From the NCBI RefSeq assembly GCF_932526225.1, contig NC_064035.1, forward strand, positions 10,341,296-10,405,295: 64,000 nt of DNA, read 5' to 3'. How positions within the stretch are numbered: position 1 is the first letter of the stretch; each line of letters opens with the position of its first letter. Of this stretch, positions 13,501 through 24,520 are shown in pieces. The position numbers and the translations under genes were made by a program. Below the pieces are notes generated by a model. That model made no database searches, was not told the origin of the DNA, and was given only the letters and a program-made list of their open reading frames with translations. Source of the DNA: Nematostella vectensis (lineage: Eukaryota > Cnidaria > Anthozoa > Actiniaria > Edwardsiidae).

Positions 13501-15061
13501 AGTTGAGCTGTCGTTAGCAAAAGAGAGACAGTCTCACATTCACTTTCTCTTTGAAAAATAAAAAAAATGAGCTATTAACTAGGAGGTAAAGATTGATAAT
13601 CTGTTTGACAATCAGATTACTGTTAATGAGAGCCAGAGCAAGCAGTATCTTGTTATCTTTAATTTTCATCTTTAACTTTCTTTTTTTTTTTCAGATGGTC
13701 ATATGGCGTACTTTTGTGGGAGATTGTCACCCTTGGTAAGTACAATTGTACAGTCATTGAGTCCAAACTCAATTACCGAGCTCCTACCAAGCAAATACTT
13801 CCCCCTCCCCCGTTAAGCGGTCACCCCTTACCAACAGGGTTTCTTTATGTAGACCTTTCACGGTATAAGCGCCACTGCTGATAGTTATCTTAACGTCTCT
13901 CAGCAGCCAGTGTCTTTTGTATCGAGCTTCCAGTGCGTAACACCACTCCCTTCTTATGAGTTGTTGTAAAGTTATCTGACCGAGTGTTCTGGTGGTGTTT
14001 AGGGGCATCTCCATACCCAGGGATGAATTCCCAGGAGGTGATCAACTTTCTTCAGGACGGCTATCGTATGGATAAACCCAAGCACTGCCTCGATGAGCTG
14101 TAAGGAGTAGATTAGGATATGGATGATTGTTTTGAAAAATATCTAGAGTCGTGATGGTGGTGATTATGCTGTCGGTTAGGATAACTATCTATGGCAGGTC
14201 AAGGTCACATGGTGGTTATAATATAATGTTGAAAAGGATGATGATAATAGTGACGGTAATGCGATGTTTGTACTGATGATTATAATGATTATGCTGATGA
14301 CGATGTTGATGATTATGCTGATGAAGATGATAATGATTATGCTGATGAAAATGATAATGATTATGATGATGACGATGCTGATAATGTTTTCTCATAATGA
14401 CGATGTGGATCATAATGTTTATGCTGATGACGATGATGCTGATAACTATGTTGATGATAATGATGATGATGATGATGATGTGGCTAATTCTCATGATGAT
14501 TATGTTCAGGATGCTAATGCAATGATAACGTTTCTAATGACTATGATAATTATGATTAATGATTGTGACATGACTTTCCTCTAGATATGCCGTGATGATA
14601 ATGTTACTTATGATAATGATAATGATGGTGACATGACTTTCCTTATAGATATGCCGTGATGTTGGATTGCTGGCAGTTGTCTGCTCAAAGGAGACCTACA
14701 TTTGTAGAAATCTCTCGACTTCTAAACAAGATGCTATCCGATGAACGGGTAAGTCACTAAGAAACACTACTATCGACAAAAAAAACGCGTGCAGTCAACG
14801 TGGTCGCCTTACCCCGGACGTAACGTCACATTCTGTGTGATTCATGCGTCCTTCCGCGTGATTTCACATCCGTCAACAGAATTACAAAGGAATTACATTT
14901 TAAATCCATCCATAAAAGAAACAAAACCAATAGTGTCCGTCTCTCTATCCTAGGAATACATAGCTATGACGGTTTACCAGGATCGTGACTACATGAATTT
15001 CGATTCCCGCACGTCCACGCTTACAAGGGCAAATCTCCGCGAAGTCAGCACTACGTTCTAA
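4526..15061 (+). CDS. FGFR-type receptor tyrosine kinase (3 Ig, FN3, TM, kinase), 16 exons
   Basis: Exons: 4526-4574, 4929-5124, 5351-5472, 6147-6428, 7255-7566, 8064-8354, 8857-9050, 9550-9766, 10035-10145, 10879-11069, 11591-11713, 13245-13318, 13695-13735, 14003-14099, 14649-14748, 14954-15061; all junctions are GT-AG in matching phase, 835 residues. Exon 1 encodes a signal peptide ([16 protein letters not shown]). Exons 2-3, 4 and 5 each carry one Ig domain with paired cysteines (LPCALPP/TYSCKV, INCRATG/AYSCLV, LFCKSRG/YRCIAK); exon 6 is a fibronectin III domain; exon 7 is the membrane helix. Exons 8-15 form a complete kinase: GSGAFG loop, VAVK lysine, helix-[54 protein letters not shown] before the kinase is typical of FGFR/PDGFR-type receptors. 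All catalytic residues are present, so it should bind an extracellular ligand and autophosphorylate. The tail holds EYIAM and YMNF tyrosines. The exact orthologue is not assigned. Confidence 0.93.
9051..9480 (+). repeat. About 20-bp tandem repeats in receptor intron 7
   Basis: Degenerate units of the form GCGACTAACGACACACACTT, about 20 bp each, start within about 25 bases of the exon 7 donor (9051) and run to about 9470. They drift towards ACTGGCGACTAACGTCACAT in the second half. The array is entirely intronic and is not read as coding. Confidence 0.85.
10465..10878 (+). repeat. 62-bp tandem repeats copied from the exon 10 acceptor
   Basis: Six units of about 62 bp (units 3 and 4 slightly longer) each contain a block like GTCGTCTTGTATCATATCCC, followed by CTGATAGTGATGGTAC. 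The seventh, partial unit is the real intron 9 end and exon 10 start (GTCTTTTATCAG, then ATCCTCTGATGG). In most intronic units the acceptor AG has become AT; the first unit reads GAG. The array therefore looks like amplified copies of the splice junction with the signal mostly lost. Confidence 0.85.
11714..13085 (+). repeat. 21-bp minisatellite in receptor intron 11
   Basis: About 60 copies of GTCAGTGTCACGCGTAGAATG and close variants fill the intron between kinase exons 11 and 12. The intron opens with GGTTAGTGTCAC right at the donor, close to the repeat unit. Two copies (near 11775 and 12106) read GGTAAGTGTCAC and so look like strong donor sites. Variants such as GTCAATGTGCCACGCG recur at intervals near 190, 130 and 210-240 bp, showing partly higher-order copying. 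Because 21 is divisible by three, long periodic frames (TILRVTL repeats) appear on the minus strand; these are artefacts. Confidence 0.93.
14220..14648 (+). repeat. GATGAT-rich intron with duplicated exon 15 acceptor
   Basis: Receptor intron 14 is a long GAT/AAT-rich simple-sequence tract. At its end the block GACATGACTTTCC-(T)-TAG-ATATGCCGTGATG occurs twice, near 14568-14597 and near 14632-14661. Only the second copy runs on into kinase-coding sequence (MLDCW); the first copy keeps an intact AG but then falls into GATAAT repeats. The upstream copy would be a decoy acceptor. Confidence 0.8.
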
Positions 15062-15689
15062 ACACTGCACTTTAACCAAGAGGAGGGAACGTAGAGGGGC
15101 GGGGGTGGGGGTATCGAGAGATTTAAGGACAGCACTTTTTCAACTAAGCTTCTCCTAACAAGATTTCCCTTTTGTAAATTTTATCATTGTAAAAAAAAGT
15201 GTGAATAATCTAGAAATAGAAAGTGTAAGGACACTAACGTCAGTGAAAATAATATTTTGAAAACGATTGTTCGGATATATATGAGTTACAAATGTATTAT
15301 ATATAGGTTCACATAGTTAAGAGATTAAAACACCATATTGCACGATATGATATTGTAGTTTGCATGATGCACGATTAAACAAATGTAAATGCACGCACTA
15401 AACCTACGGCGCGAGAAAAGATACAGGCACAATGGGGGACACCAAGGGCCATCGAGGGACATTCCAGTAGCAGATTCTGGGACCACAAATGAGGAGGAGC
15501 TGTAAGACCACACATTATAATGACACATACTGTATGTTGAAGGATCAAGGGACAACATCAGTAGTCATGTTAAGTGGTAAATACAAACACTAAACATGTA
15601 AATAAGGACTAAGGGGTAGCTATACAATCATAAACTCGATTCGCAGGTTACTGTGTATTGGAGCCACTTATGTTAACGTGTATCGCGTG

Positions 15690-15945
15690 ACGTGTTGCAT
15701 GCACTGTGTAACAGGCCTCGTGTAACATGTAACATCGATCGCGTAACGTCCCATTTGACGTGTAACGCGCCTTGTTTGACGTGTAACGTGTATCATTTGA
15801 CGTGTAACGTGTACCATTGGACGTGTAACGTGTATCATTTGACGTGTAACGTGTACCATTGGACGTGTAACGTGTATCATTTGACGGGTAACGTGTATCA
15901 TTTGACGTGTAACGTGTAACGTGAATCGTGTAACATTTAATGTGC
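15690..15945 (+). repeat. Tandem repeats of GTGTAACGTGTATCATTTGAC type
   Basis: Roughly 21-bp half units alternate (TATCATTTGAC / TACCATTGGAC) to give a 42-bp period over about 200 bases between the first stop-bearing last exon (ending 15061) and the alternative last exon (16208). CGTGTAACGTGTA is largely self-complementary. No coding function is inferred. Confidence 0.85.
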
Positions 15946-16084
15946 ATGCTTATTACAGGACTTGTCATCTTATTAAGTACTACTCAATGCCCTCGCTCCG
16001 ATTTTTACCCTGAATACAAACAAAATAAGTAACATAAATTGATTATCGTTTAAAATTCGTGGATCATATAGGTCATCTGCTTTT

Positions 16085-16220
16085 CTAAGAATACCTCAGC
16101 TCGGTGCCACATGATCTTGTTTTCTAGGAATACATCAGCTCAATGTCACGTGATCTTCTTTTTCTAGGAATCATCAGCTCAATGTCACGTGATCTTTTTT
16201 TTTCTAGGAATACATCAGCT
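16085..16220 (+). repeat. About 39-bp ladder of acceptor copies before the alternative last exon
   Basis: Four successive copies of TTTTCTAGGAATACATCAGC followed by TCAATGTCACGTGATCTT-like sequence lead into the alternative last exon at 16208. The first copy has lost the AG (CTAAGAATACC); the next two keep TAG-GAAT; the fourth continues as the open frame EYISLRMY. The repeat thus spans the intron-exon junction and presents several candidate acceptors. Confidence 0.85.
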
Positions 16221-16339
16221 TGAGGATGTACGATGACCACCTATACGTCAATTTTGACGGGCAGTCCGCTGGGACAAGCTTATCGCTGAATCACAACTCG
16301 TCCGTGCCTTGGGGGAATTGGGTAGCCGCGGCAGAGTGA
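16208..16339 (+). CDS. Alternative last exon of the receptor kinase
   Basis: After a pyrimidine-rich tract and TAG at 16205-16207, a phase-0 frame of 43 residues opens and stops at TGA 16337-16339. It begins EYISLRMYDDHLYVNFD, matching the constitutive last exon (14954-15061), which begins [17 protein letters not shown]. Both join exon 15 in the same phase. The conserved parts are EYI and YxNFD, a pYxN-type Grb2 SH2-binding consensus, after which the tails diverge. Using this exon gives 843 residues. A polyadenylation signal follows at 16828. It looks like a duplicated terminal exon; expression is not shown by sequence alone. Confidence 0.7.
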   Translation, partial: EYISLRMYDDHLYVNFDGQSAGTSLSLNHNSSVPWGNWVAAAE

Positions 16340-16827
16340 TCTGTCTCTTCCCGTTTGTCTCGCAAAACTGCTCTGTGAGCATGTGCATGAGCTTCCGTAT
16401 AAAAGTCATACGATCTTTCGGGTGTTTTTCTGTTAGAAAAGATTCTAGAGACCTTAGCTCGTTAATTATGCGACTAGAGTAAACAGTTATACCTATGACG
16501 ACTTCAAAAGTTCTGAAAATGTTTAACGGTTTTCTAAAAAGCGGATACTTCACTTACTGCTTCTAGTTCTTTCCATTACTTAGGCGCCATCCGTAAACTG
16601 GCAAGCTGATGATTGAGAAACTGACGATCGAGAAAGGGTGATGCATATGTTACATAAATATACGTAGTGCCTCCTGCTGTGTCTTCTCACCCGGGAAAGG
16701 GAAAAATTGTGAAGAAGAGAACGATTTAAATTATTAGGAATAGAAATTGAACAGTGTCCCGTTTACCATGAAACTGAAGTTAACTTTTAAGTTAAAATGA
16801 TTAAACTATTTATGTTTAGTTTAGTCA

Positions 16828-16833
16828 AATAAA
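16828..16833 (+). terminator. Candidate polyadenylation signal for the alternative receptor 3' end
   Basis: AATAAA lies about 490 bases after the stop of the alternative last exon; a second AATAAA is near 16864. For the first last exon the nearest variant signal is ATTAAA near 15325. Confidence 0.45.
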
Positions 16834-16839
16834 AGATGA

Positions 16840-17794
16840 GGGGGCAAGATCCAGGAACTTGAATAAAATACCATTATTTGTTTATTGCGACGGTTCTCTC
16901 ACTTTAAAGAGAGGTGTTTTCTATTACTGTGTAGAAGGCCTACACCGACCATTGCTGACCATGGATGATGCCATCCGTTTGTTGGCATCACAAATCCAGT
17001 GCCATAGCAGGCCTTGAAATATTAAAGTGGCACAATAGAGACGGACATTAAGAAAATATTGGGGCGCACAGCCATGCCCCTACTGGTCATTTCCTTATAT
17101 TTTTTGAAGATATTGGTGTGTGTGTTGGGGTGGGGGGGGGGTGGGGGGGGGGGGGGCTACGGCCCTCACAAATCTCATAAATCACAAATTTGAACGATTC
17201 GCCATTTTTATGCACAGTTTCCCTTCATTATTAGTCTAGTCCATGAGCTGAGGTCAAGAAAAGACACCTCGTAGGTAGACATGGTGAAATCGGTATCAAA
17301 TTAAAGCTCATGGCCTATATTGTAAGAATGTATTCATCAAATTCTTTCAGTACTGCACACGACCTTATCTCTCCAACAGTGCCATTATAATTTGTTGAAT
17401 ATTGTTTCCATCACAACAGACTTCTTCTTAAAACTGAATAACGATTTGCAGTGGGAATGTTGGACTTCAAATGATAACACAAAAATTATAGTTCTCAAAA
17501 ACATTGAATGTCACAGAATTATGCATGGTTAAAATTGTTTTTTTAAATTTTTTCTCTCTTTGTTTTAAGTAAAAGGCAAATGTGGTTTAAGTCATAGCGG
17601 ATATCAATAGATCACTAAAGACACACAAATGATTTTTCTGATTTTAAATGTACATGTTAGAAATAAGAATAAGAACTTGTTGTCATTATCCTCGAGCCCA
17701 TGGTTGAGGGTTCCCCAGAGCTCCTCTAGAGCCAGGTGCTCAGGGGCTTTCGGTCCACCCCGCATAGCAGGGCCCACTTCGAGAGCACATCAAA
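16840..17794. other. Spacer between receptor kinase and PAXX
   Basis: No coding exon is seen. The spacer includes a GT/poly-G tract near 17118-17156 and the presumptive PAXX promoter just before 17795. No TATA box is evident there. Confidence 0.5.
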
Positions 17795-20700
17795 ATGGCT
17801 GCCTCTGTTGAGCGCGCCTCAGATATTATAGGTTTATTGACGGAAAATGGCGTGGAATCGCTCCAGAACACCCTATGTTGTGGAGAAAAAAGATACCTTG
17901 TTTGGACTAGACTCTCAATTGACGCTGGGACGTGGATTATTGTGTAAGTAAAGTGTAAATCCTCAGGGCCTTTTTGACAAAGGTGCCAAGATGCAGTCGG
18001 CCGAAAAGTGCTCCCTCGTAATGAACCGCTTGTTCCCTAAGTGGGTTTATTTTCGTAATGCTAATGGAAGACTACTCACATCATATCACATCGAGTGAAA
18101 CATCTACTAATCGAGAAGCGAACAAAAAGTGTACGATTGCAATCGTCGTATGTTTTGGCTTGAGTGTCAGTGCTTGACGAGAAATAACTTACACTGTGCG
18201 AACGAACAAGGGAAACCCCACTAATAGTATCAAATGCCCTGTGCACGAAGTTCATGTCTCAACCCGAGTATTCATGGCCTGGGTATTTTGATAAACCACG
18301 TCCCCCGGACAAACAAACCGTGTGCAATTATTTCTGTGATGCAGATATCACGGTGTTTTTGATGTTTGACTTGTCCATTCGAATGATTTGGCCTTTTGGA
18401 AGCGAAAGCGAGAATGCCACAAATGATAGTAATAAGGCAGCTTTGAGTTTTGAATAAATATGTTAAATAAGTTATCCAGAGAGTCTCTCCTCTCCCCCCC
18501 CCTTTTATGTAAGCACAAACAAACAAACAGCATTTAACCTTAGGTGACATGCACATGTTGTCTGCAGGCCCACACCCAGGGGGGGGGTGGGGCTGCAAAC
18601 GCACCACCCACAACGGCCGAAGGTCCACTTTCAGTTCTCAATAGACATGCTACTGTATTTGTAGACAAAACTATAAAGCATAAGCTAGGTCACTGTGGAA
18701 CGTAGCCAAATCCAACAATCAACATCCTGTGGAGATACTTCAAAGGCATAAAAAAATCCCTTTTTTGGGGGGGTGGTCAGATTTTACTCCCCTCCTGGAA
18801 AAATTTGGTCCACTTTTTTAAATTTGCACCCCCCACCCCCAAGAAAAATCCTGGGTCTTTGGCTGGATCCAGCTTGTGCATGCAAACATTCTTTGAAACA
18901 GCAATGATGTCAATCCCGAGACAACATTGTAGTGTTCACTCAGTTTTTAACTTTTTGTATTCATAAAATAATCATATTATTGATGCAGGGCAAGTGATGG
19001 TGTGGATGTCTGGAGACTTGAGCTAGACAAAGAGCAACTGATATCTTATGTAAGCATTTATTAAATATCCCTTTTTCCAATATTTCTCATTTCTCCTTTT
19101 GCACTAGTCAATTTAAACCCCCACCCCGATGGTCCCGGGGTAGTGTGGGGGATTAGACCTAGACCTTGACAAAACTGAGAAAAAACCCCACCTCCTTGGG
19201 AAAAAACTACAGTCAAATGCCCCTACACCTCCGGATGCAAACTACAGGCAACTAGCTGACATTTAACACAAGTCATCTGAAATAAGCCTTTATCTTTCAA
19301 AGCAAGTATGCACTTCAGCAAGTACTTTTGTACCAATAATAACTGTGAAGATAACAGTAACTAAAAAAAATTGAAAAATAAACCATCTTCATCTGGTGTT
19401 AGTTATCATTCACATTTGTTTTCACACATTTCACCATGCAGCTCTCCACACACTGATACATGGAATTGCTTGCTACAGAAGAAAAAGTCTCAAACCAGAA
19501 ACTGACATCACTTTTGCAAAGTAGATTTGTGATGCTATTCATTTGTCCCCAAACCCCCAGGGTGGGGAAAAGTCTTACAGTCAAAAACTTTCAATTCCCC
19601 CACCCCCTTAGGACAGATTCTCATTTAAAAGTGCTCTAAACCCCCACGTTAACCGCACACTTCCCCAGGGCCATGGGAGTAAGGGTTTCAAATGACTAGT
19701 ACATTTAGAATATTAGTTGTCCCTGAGAGGGAGCTGGCCTTAGTGGTCTCCAATCATTTTGCATTATACAGTAATGAGAGATTGCACACAATGCCACATT
19801 TTTTTATGAATGTTTGAAGACATTTGCACAATCTTGCAAACTCTCTAGAGGATGTGCAATAAATGTAACACTTTACTCCTGCAACAAAGTTTGTGTGATT
19901 TTTTTTGCGACCATGTGTGCAACCATGACAACCATATGACCAAAAATCATAATTATGTCTACATTTGGTATTTTGATAATAAAAGACAATTGTTCTACTC
20001 CAGAGGCAGCTGGCTGCAGCAGACACGTTTGAGACATATTTTGCACAGTTTAGGTGAGAGGTGTAAATGAGTACTGTATATACTCTGATATTGTGCAGTT
20101 CTAGAAATAATCTGTACTCCCCCGTAAAGCAGGGAATTTTCTCAAAGGCCGACACACCACACTCCCAAATTTTTTTATTTACACTGATATTTTTTACCCC
20201 CTGGAGATAAACCTGTAGTGTATGAGAGGAAAGGTATATTACCTATTTCAAAAAAGGTTACTGTGTCAATGCAAGAGGTGAATGACGATTGGCAAATGGC
20301 AGTTTTACTGAACCCCAAAAGAAACCATGGATTCAATATATATTCCTACATGAGTCCGGAAAAATGTATGAATTGTGCAATAATCTATATGTATTTCTCT
20401 TACATCACTTGAGTTTATCTATCTCCCTTATTCTTACAATTAATTACCCATAAGCTCTGTTCTGTCTATTGCCATTTGAAATTGACAATTTTCTTTGAAA
20501 TAGGAATAACAGATAGAGTAATAATCTTTGTCCTTCTCCTTGTCTTTTAGAAGTGATTTTCAGTGTGGTAACTTGACAATAGCCCAGGTAGATGGCAAGG
20601 TATCACTCAGTGTTGGTGCATCTTTGAGATATGAATTGTATGAGGCAAACGACTATAACCAGAAAGCAGAATTGCAACATGTCATCTTCAGAATGGCTGA

Positions 20701-22654
20701 TGCTGTTTCCATGCTCACACATAAGTTGAAAGGTCAGTGAGGTATTTTTCTACACCTTTTCCTACAGCTTTTATTGTTTGCCAATCTGTTAATGGGAAAA
20801 TCCAGGTAATGGCAGTAGGTGGAATCTGCTGTCGCAGGGCAAAGGTTACATAAATGATAAAGTTAATCTTCCTTTCCAAAAGGGCTCCATAGTAGCTCTT
20901 TGTGACCTCTGTCACACCTTTGGCATAAGTAGCAGTCTTTTAATTAGGAAGGAAATAAAAAACAGAAATTACAGGAAATCGTATATTTTGTGTAAAGGGC
21001 ACTTATAAAAGCCTGCTAGCCATAGGCTCTCATTTGGGAAAGTTTTTTCGGGCAAGCCTAAGGTCCACTATGGGGCTATGGGGCTATCCTTACTATTTGA
21101 AGACCACCAGATTTCCAATGGTAGTAAAGAAACATTTCTGAATAACCCAAATGAGAAGCCTGCAAGCAGCCAGGTAAACCTATATAGAATAAATACTCAA
21201 AGGCCTGGCATTTCTTTGTGGAAAAGTCAACCCAGCTTTGCACATTGGGACTTTTGTTCTGGGATTGTATTGAAATAAGCTCCTGTAGGCAACAGTTGTA
21301 GAGAAATGTCTCTAATTAATCTATTTAAATTAATCTGTCTTAATTATTTTTATACTTTATTCTCCTTCTTATCCAGCATTCTCTTTCTTTCAGTATCTTC
21401 AGAATCATTTGACAGAATAAGAAGTGATAAAGATGTGAGCACCAGTGGAATATCTATGTTTGGTAAGCACATAGCTTTACAGTATAAAGAGATACTTAAC
21501 ATAATAAAAAGTGGTTGAACATCTCAAGAAACCTAGTTCTGCAGAGGCATTCGAACATGTGCCAGCATAACCAGACCATAAGTTTTATACTCTGTAATTT
21601 ATGTGCACTGTTTGCCTGAGCAAGATCATCTTGTTTCTTACAGTATTGTTGTTTAGTTTTAATAGACGCTTCTAACCATTGCTTCCTCCCTTTCCTCAAT
21701 GAAACAGGCTTTCCAGAATGAACTTATGCGTTTTTGGTGTTTGCATCGTATAGAGTATTTCATACTTGTTATCTTCCTGCCATTGAATGGAAAATGAAGC
21801 TGCTCACATGCACCATTGACCATTAAGTCAGATACAGTATATACAGTAAGAACCCGCGTGTAAGAACCTATTTTTTTTTTTCGAGTTTGGCAAAACAGGT
21901 TTTTATATTTTGGGGTACTTACTAACAATTAAGGCGAAATAGGTTCTTTTTCCAAATTGCTTAATCAACATTAGGATTCATAATACCGACGTGTGACTGA
22001 ATACTCAGCCATTTTGCTATAGAGATATCCTACTGTATGGATGTTGTATCTGTAATCATATCCTAATTGGCCAGCAAAATGTTTATCTTAATGGACCAGC
22101 AAAATGTTTAGCAAATTTATATTTTAAAGCCCCTTAATTTGTTTTCATTTTCAATAGACCCATCATATAAACACCTTTTGAATTTATTGGCTTAGTAGGT
22201 TCTTAATTTTGAGGTATTAGAAATTTCTGCCTATAGGTTCTTAAATCACTAGGTTCCTATATACGAGTTTTTACTGTAGTTACTGTATGGTGCTCCAGGT
22301 TTAACCTACCTCACTGTCATACACTAGTTGATGACACAAATGTGATATAATGCTTTTTTTATTGCAGATATGACACATAAGAAACCAGCTTCCCAACAAG
22401 TGAAAAGAAAAGGAACAAGTATTATCAATCCTGGAAGTAGGAAGTAAGTACCGTTTATTGCATTTTGGTTGCATATTAGGGAGAGAGAGAAGGAAGGAGA
22501 GGAAGTTTTATTAGACGTAACTAACTGAATTTTGGTTGAATTCGAATTTTTTTTTCATTTTGAGGGAAAACAATAAAATAGTATCTTAGAGAGGTTTGTT
22601 TCCTTTGTCGGCAGATTGAAACAAGCCAAAGGAGTGCAATTTGATGATGACTAG
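17795..22654 (+). CDS. PAXX: PAXX, non-homologous end-joining factor, 7 exons
   Basis: Exons: 17795-17943, 18989-19049, 20004-20053, 20551-20732, 21394-21462, 22368-22443, 22615-22654; consistent phases give 208 residues, against 204 for human PAXX. PAXX is the third XRCC4-like scaffold of end joining and is recruited to DNA ends by Ku. The decisive evidence is the C-terminus: GTSIINPGSRKLKQAKGVQF then acidic DDD matches the human Ku-binding tail (ESLINPGFKSKK...GVDFDE) in order and position. Upstream, a beta-rich head (RYLVWTRLSID, DGVDVWRLELD) is followed by a helix (RQLAAADTFETYFAQF), further strands, and a stalk helix (AELQHVIFRMADAVSMLTHK), as in the XRCC4 superfamily. Exon 3 is only 50 bases and easily missed. 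The start is the first in-frame ATG (AAAATGG). Confidence 0.92.
21844..22276. mobile_element. Non-autonomous Tc1/mariner-like element in PAXX intron 5
   Basis: The inverted termini CAGTAAGAACCCGCGTGTAA (21844) and the complement of 22250-22276 (CAGTAAAAACTCGTATATAG) are flanked by TA on both sides (21842-21843 and 22277-22278), as expected for Tc1/mariner insertion. The 433-bp body encodes nothing and repeats internal AGGTTCTT motifs. It sits wholly within an intron in front of the Ku-binding exons. Confidence 0.7.
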
Positions 22655-22694
22655 ATGTGTTTTTAAAATACCTGCCATGTCATTTTATTGAAAT

Positions 22695-22700
22695 AATAAA
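22695..22700 (+). terminator. PAXX polyadenylation signal
   Basis: AATAAA lies about 40 bases after the PAXX stop codon (22652-22654), implying a very short 3' untranslated region. Confidence 0.65.
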
Positions 22701-23006
22701 TAGAATAGTAATTCTTTTGAAGTGTTTCTCTTGACATTACTGCCAGTTTTTTCTCTTCTCTAAATTACATTTCATTAGACTCAATTTCACTTCGGCATAT
22801 ATACAAATTTCAAAAATAAAAAAATATTAAATAATGCTTGAAAATACAAAGCACAAACAAACGCCATAGTGACCTTAATAAAATGTCGATACAAGGAAAT
22901 TCAGTCCATGGCAAAGTTTACAGAGTAACGTTTCCTGATACTATTAAAGGGACGTCTAACAAGTGTTGGCTTTTATCAAACACAATCTTTTTAGTACTGG
23001 TATTCA

Positions 23007-23405
23007 CTAGCTGATGGTAGGCGTGGGGGGTACCTTTCGGATGTCTTTTCCTTTTGTTGTTTTCCAACATCGAACAGCGTTCATATCGAGTCGATGCTTC
23101 AATTCGCCATGTAATGTATATGGTGAAGCGCTGTCATACAACCCTTCTCTCTTACTGTTGGAGTCTGTTATAATGATTGTTGGAGTGCTTGGTGCCTTTC
23201 GCTTGACCTCATAAGGTGGTAGCTGCCCACTCATGGATGATAGCAACTCATCAATGTGGTAAAAACATCGAGTAACGCATACTTAAGCTTTTCGCGGGCG
23301 GAGCTCGGGCTGTTTGGGTGCTTGAGTATCAATTTTACTTCTAGCTTTACCGGTAAGTCTTGTCTTGATGCTTTTGAAAGAGTCTGCAATATACGCTCGT
23401 TGCAT
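23007..23405 (-). CDS. Candidate small unknown gene, minus strand
   Basis: An open frame reads down the minus strand to a stop at 23007, with a repeated proline/threonine motif (KAPSTPTIIITDS near its start, KVPPTPTIS at its end) and a basic segment LHGELKHRLDMNAVRCWKTT. A second frame at 23405-23283 starts with ATG (MQRAYIADSFKSIKTRLT); a 68-base GT-AG gap near 23350-23282 could join the two in phase, but the sites are weak. No family is recognised. Composition looks more protein-like than the surrounding spacer, and it would converge on PAXX. It may equally be a chance or relic frame. Confidence 0.25.
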
Positions 23406-24280
23406 TTTTCGTTGATTTAGGGGTGGTGCTGAAACTGCTAGTGCTAGTCATAATGAAGGAAGGGGTCGATAGAAACAAATTTTCTTTATTAGTTTTACTG
23501 ATTGATTGACTGATTGGTTGATTAATTGAGACAATTACGGGTTATACCCATGGCTTCATACCCTACTGTATGTACGTATGGTTTTCAATTTTGTTTCGTT
23601 TTTATAAGGCAACTTGTTTTTTTTTTTCTTTTTTGGATGAAATTTAAAAGCAAATGGTTAGGGGAATAATAAATGAACCTAAGCCGTTGAAGATGAAGCA
23701 ATGCCTCAAGAACTTTTTAAATAGCTAGTGGGAAAAAGTACTCGAATGCTTGATTCATGTTAATAAAAATTAAAAAGCCAGGGATATTGTCATTTGTTTA
23801 TTCAATGAAGTGATGTATCCAAGGAGATTTTTATTTGTTTATTCAATGTCGTCGGGTATCCTTAAATATTTTTGTTATTTGTTTGTTTTGTTATTTACGT
23901 TATGACGGGGAAAGAAAATATAAAATGATGAAGAATGTAGCAGAGATTATAGTTAATCTAGAAAGAAATGCCAACCATAGCTAGAAAACAAATTATTGAA
24001 TTAAATATCAACCCAGAAGAGTTGTCCAGCGTATTATTCAGTGTCGTCAAATGGAGCGAAACAGAGAATGCCGACGAATTTCGACCAATTTCCTAAGTAT
24101 GATGTTTTTCATTCCTGGTCATTTGTCCAGATAACATATTTGCTTTTTGCATTTATTGTTTGAATTTTAATTTGAGATGTTTTGGAACTGGGTACAATTT
24201 TAAGGCATATCAGGGCGGTGTAGGAACGACAAGATTATCACGCCATCCTTACTGAAAATAAGAGTTCGTTAAAATTACAT

Positions 24281-24520
24281 AATAGACCGTTTTCACGATG
24301 TTGCGCGCGCATCCAAAATACAACAGATTGGCAGGCCTCAGTTGATTCAAAATGCGAGCGAAGTAGTATTTGACCCTAGCGCCAATTTGACAATAATACT
24401 CTGACAGCATTTTCTATAGCTTCGTCTTTAAACTCCACTTCGTACGCCATTTTATATCAGCGGTGGCCCGCCAGTCTGTGGCATTTGGATGCTCGCGCAA
24501 CATCGTGAAAACGGTCTATT
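24281..24520. mobile_element. 240-bp MITE with 37-bp terminal inverted repeats
   Basis: AATAGACCGTTTTCACGATG followed by TTGCGCGCGCATCCAAA (24281-24317) is repeated as reverse complement at 24484-24520 with one or two differences. The interior is non-coding; open frames on the minus strand here just read through the element. Target-site duplication is unclear. Confidence 0.75.

Noticed and set aside
20218-20412. 64-residue frame within a PAXX intron
   Set aside because: Does not fit the phase needed between PAXX exons; the 50-base exon at 20004-20053 supplies the expected helix instead.
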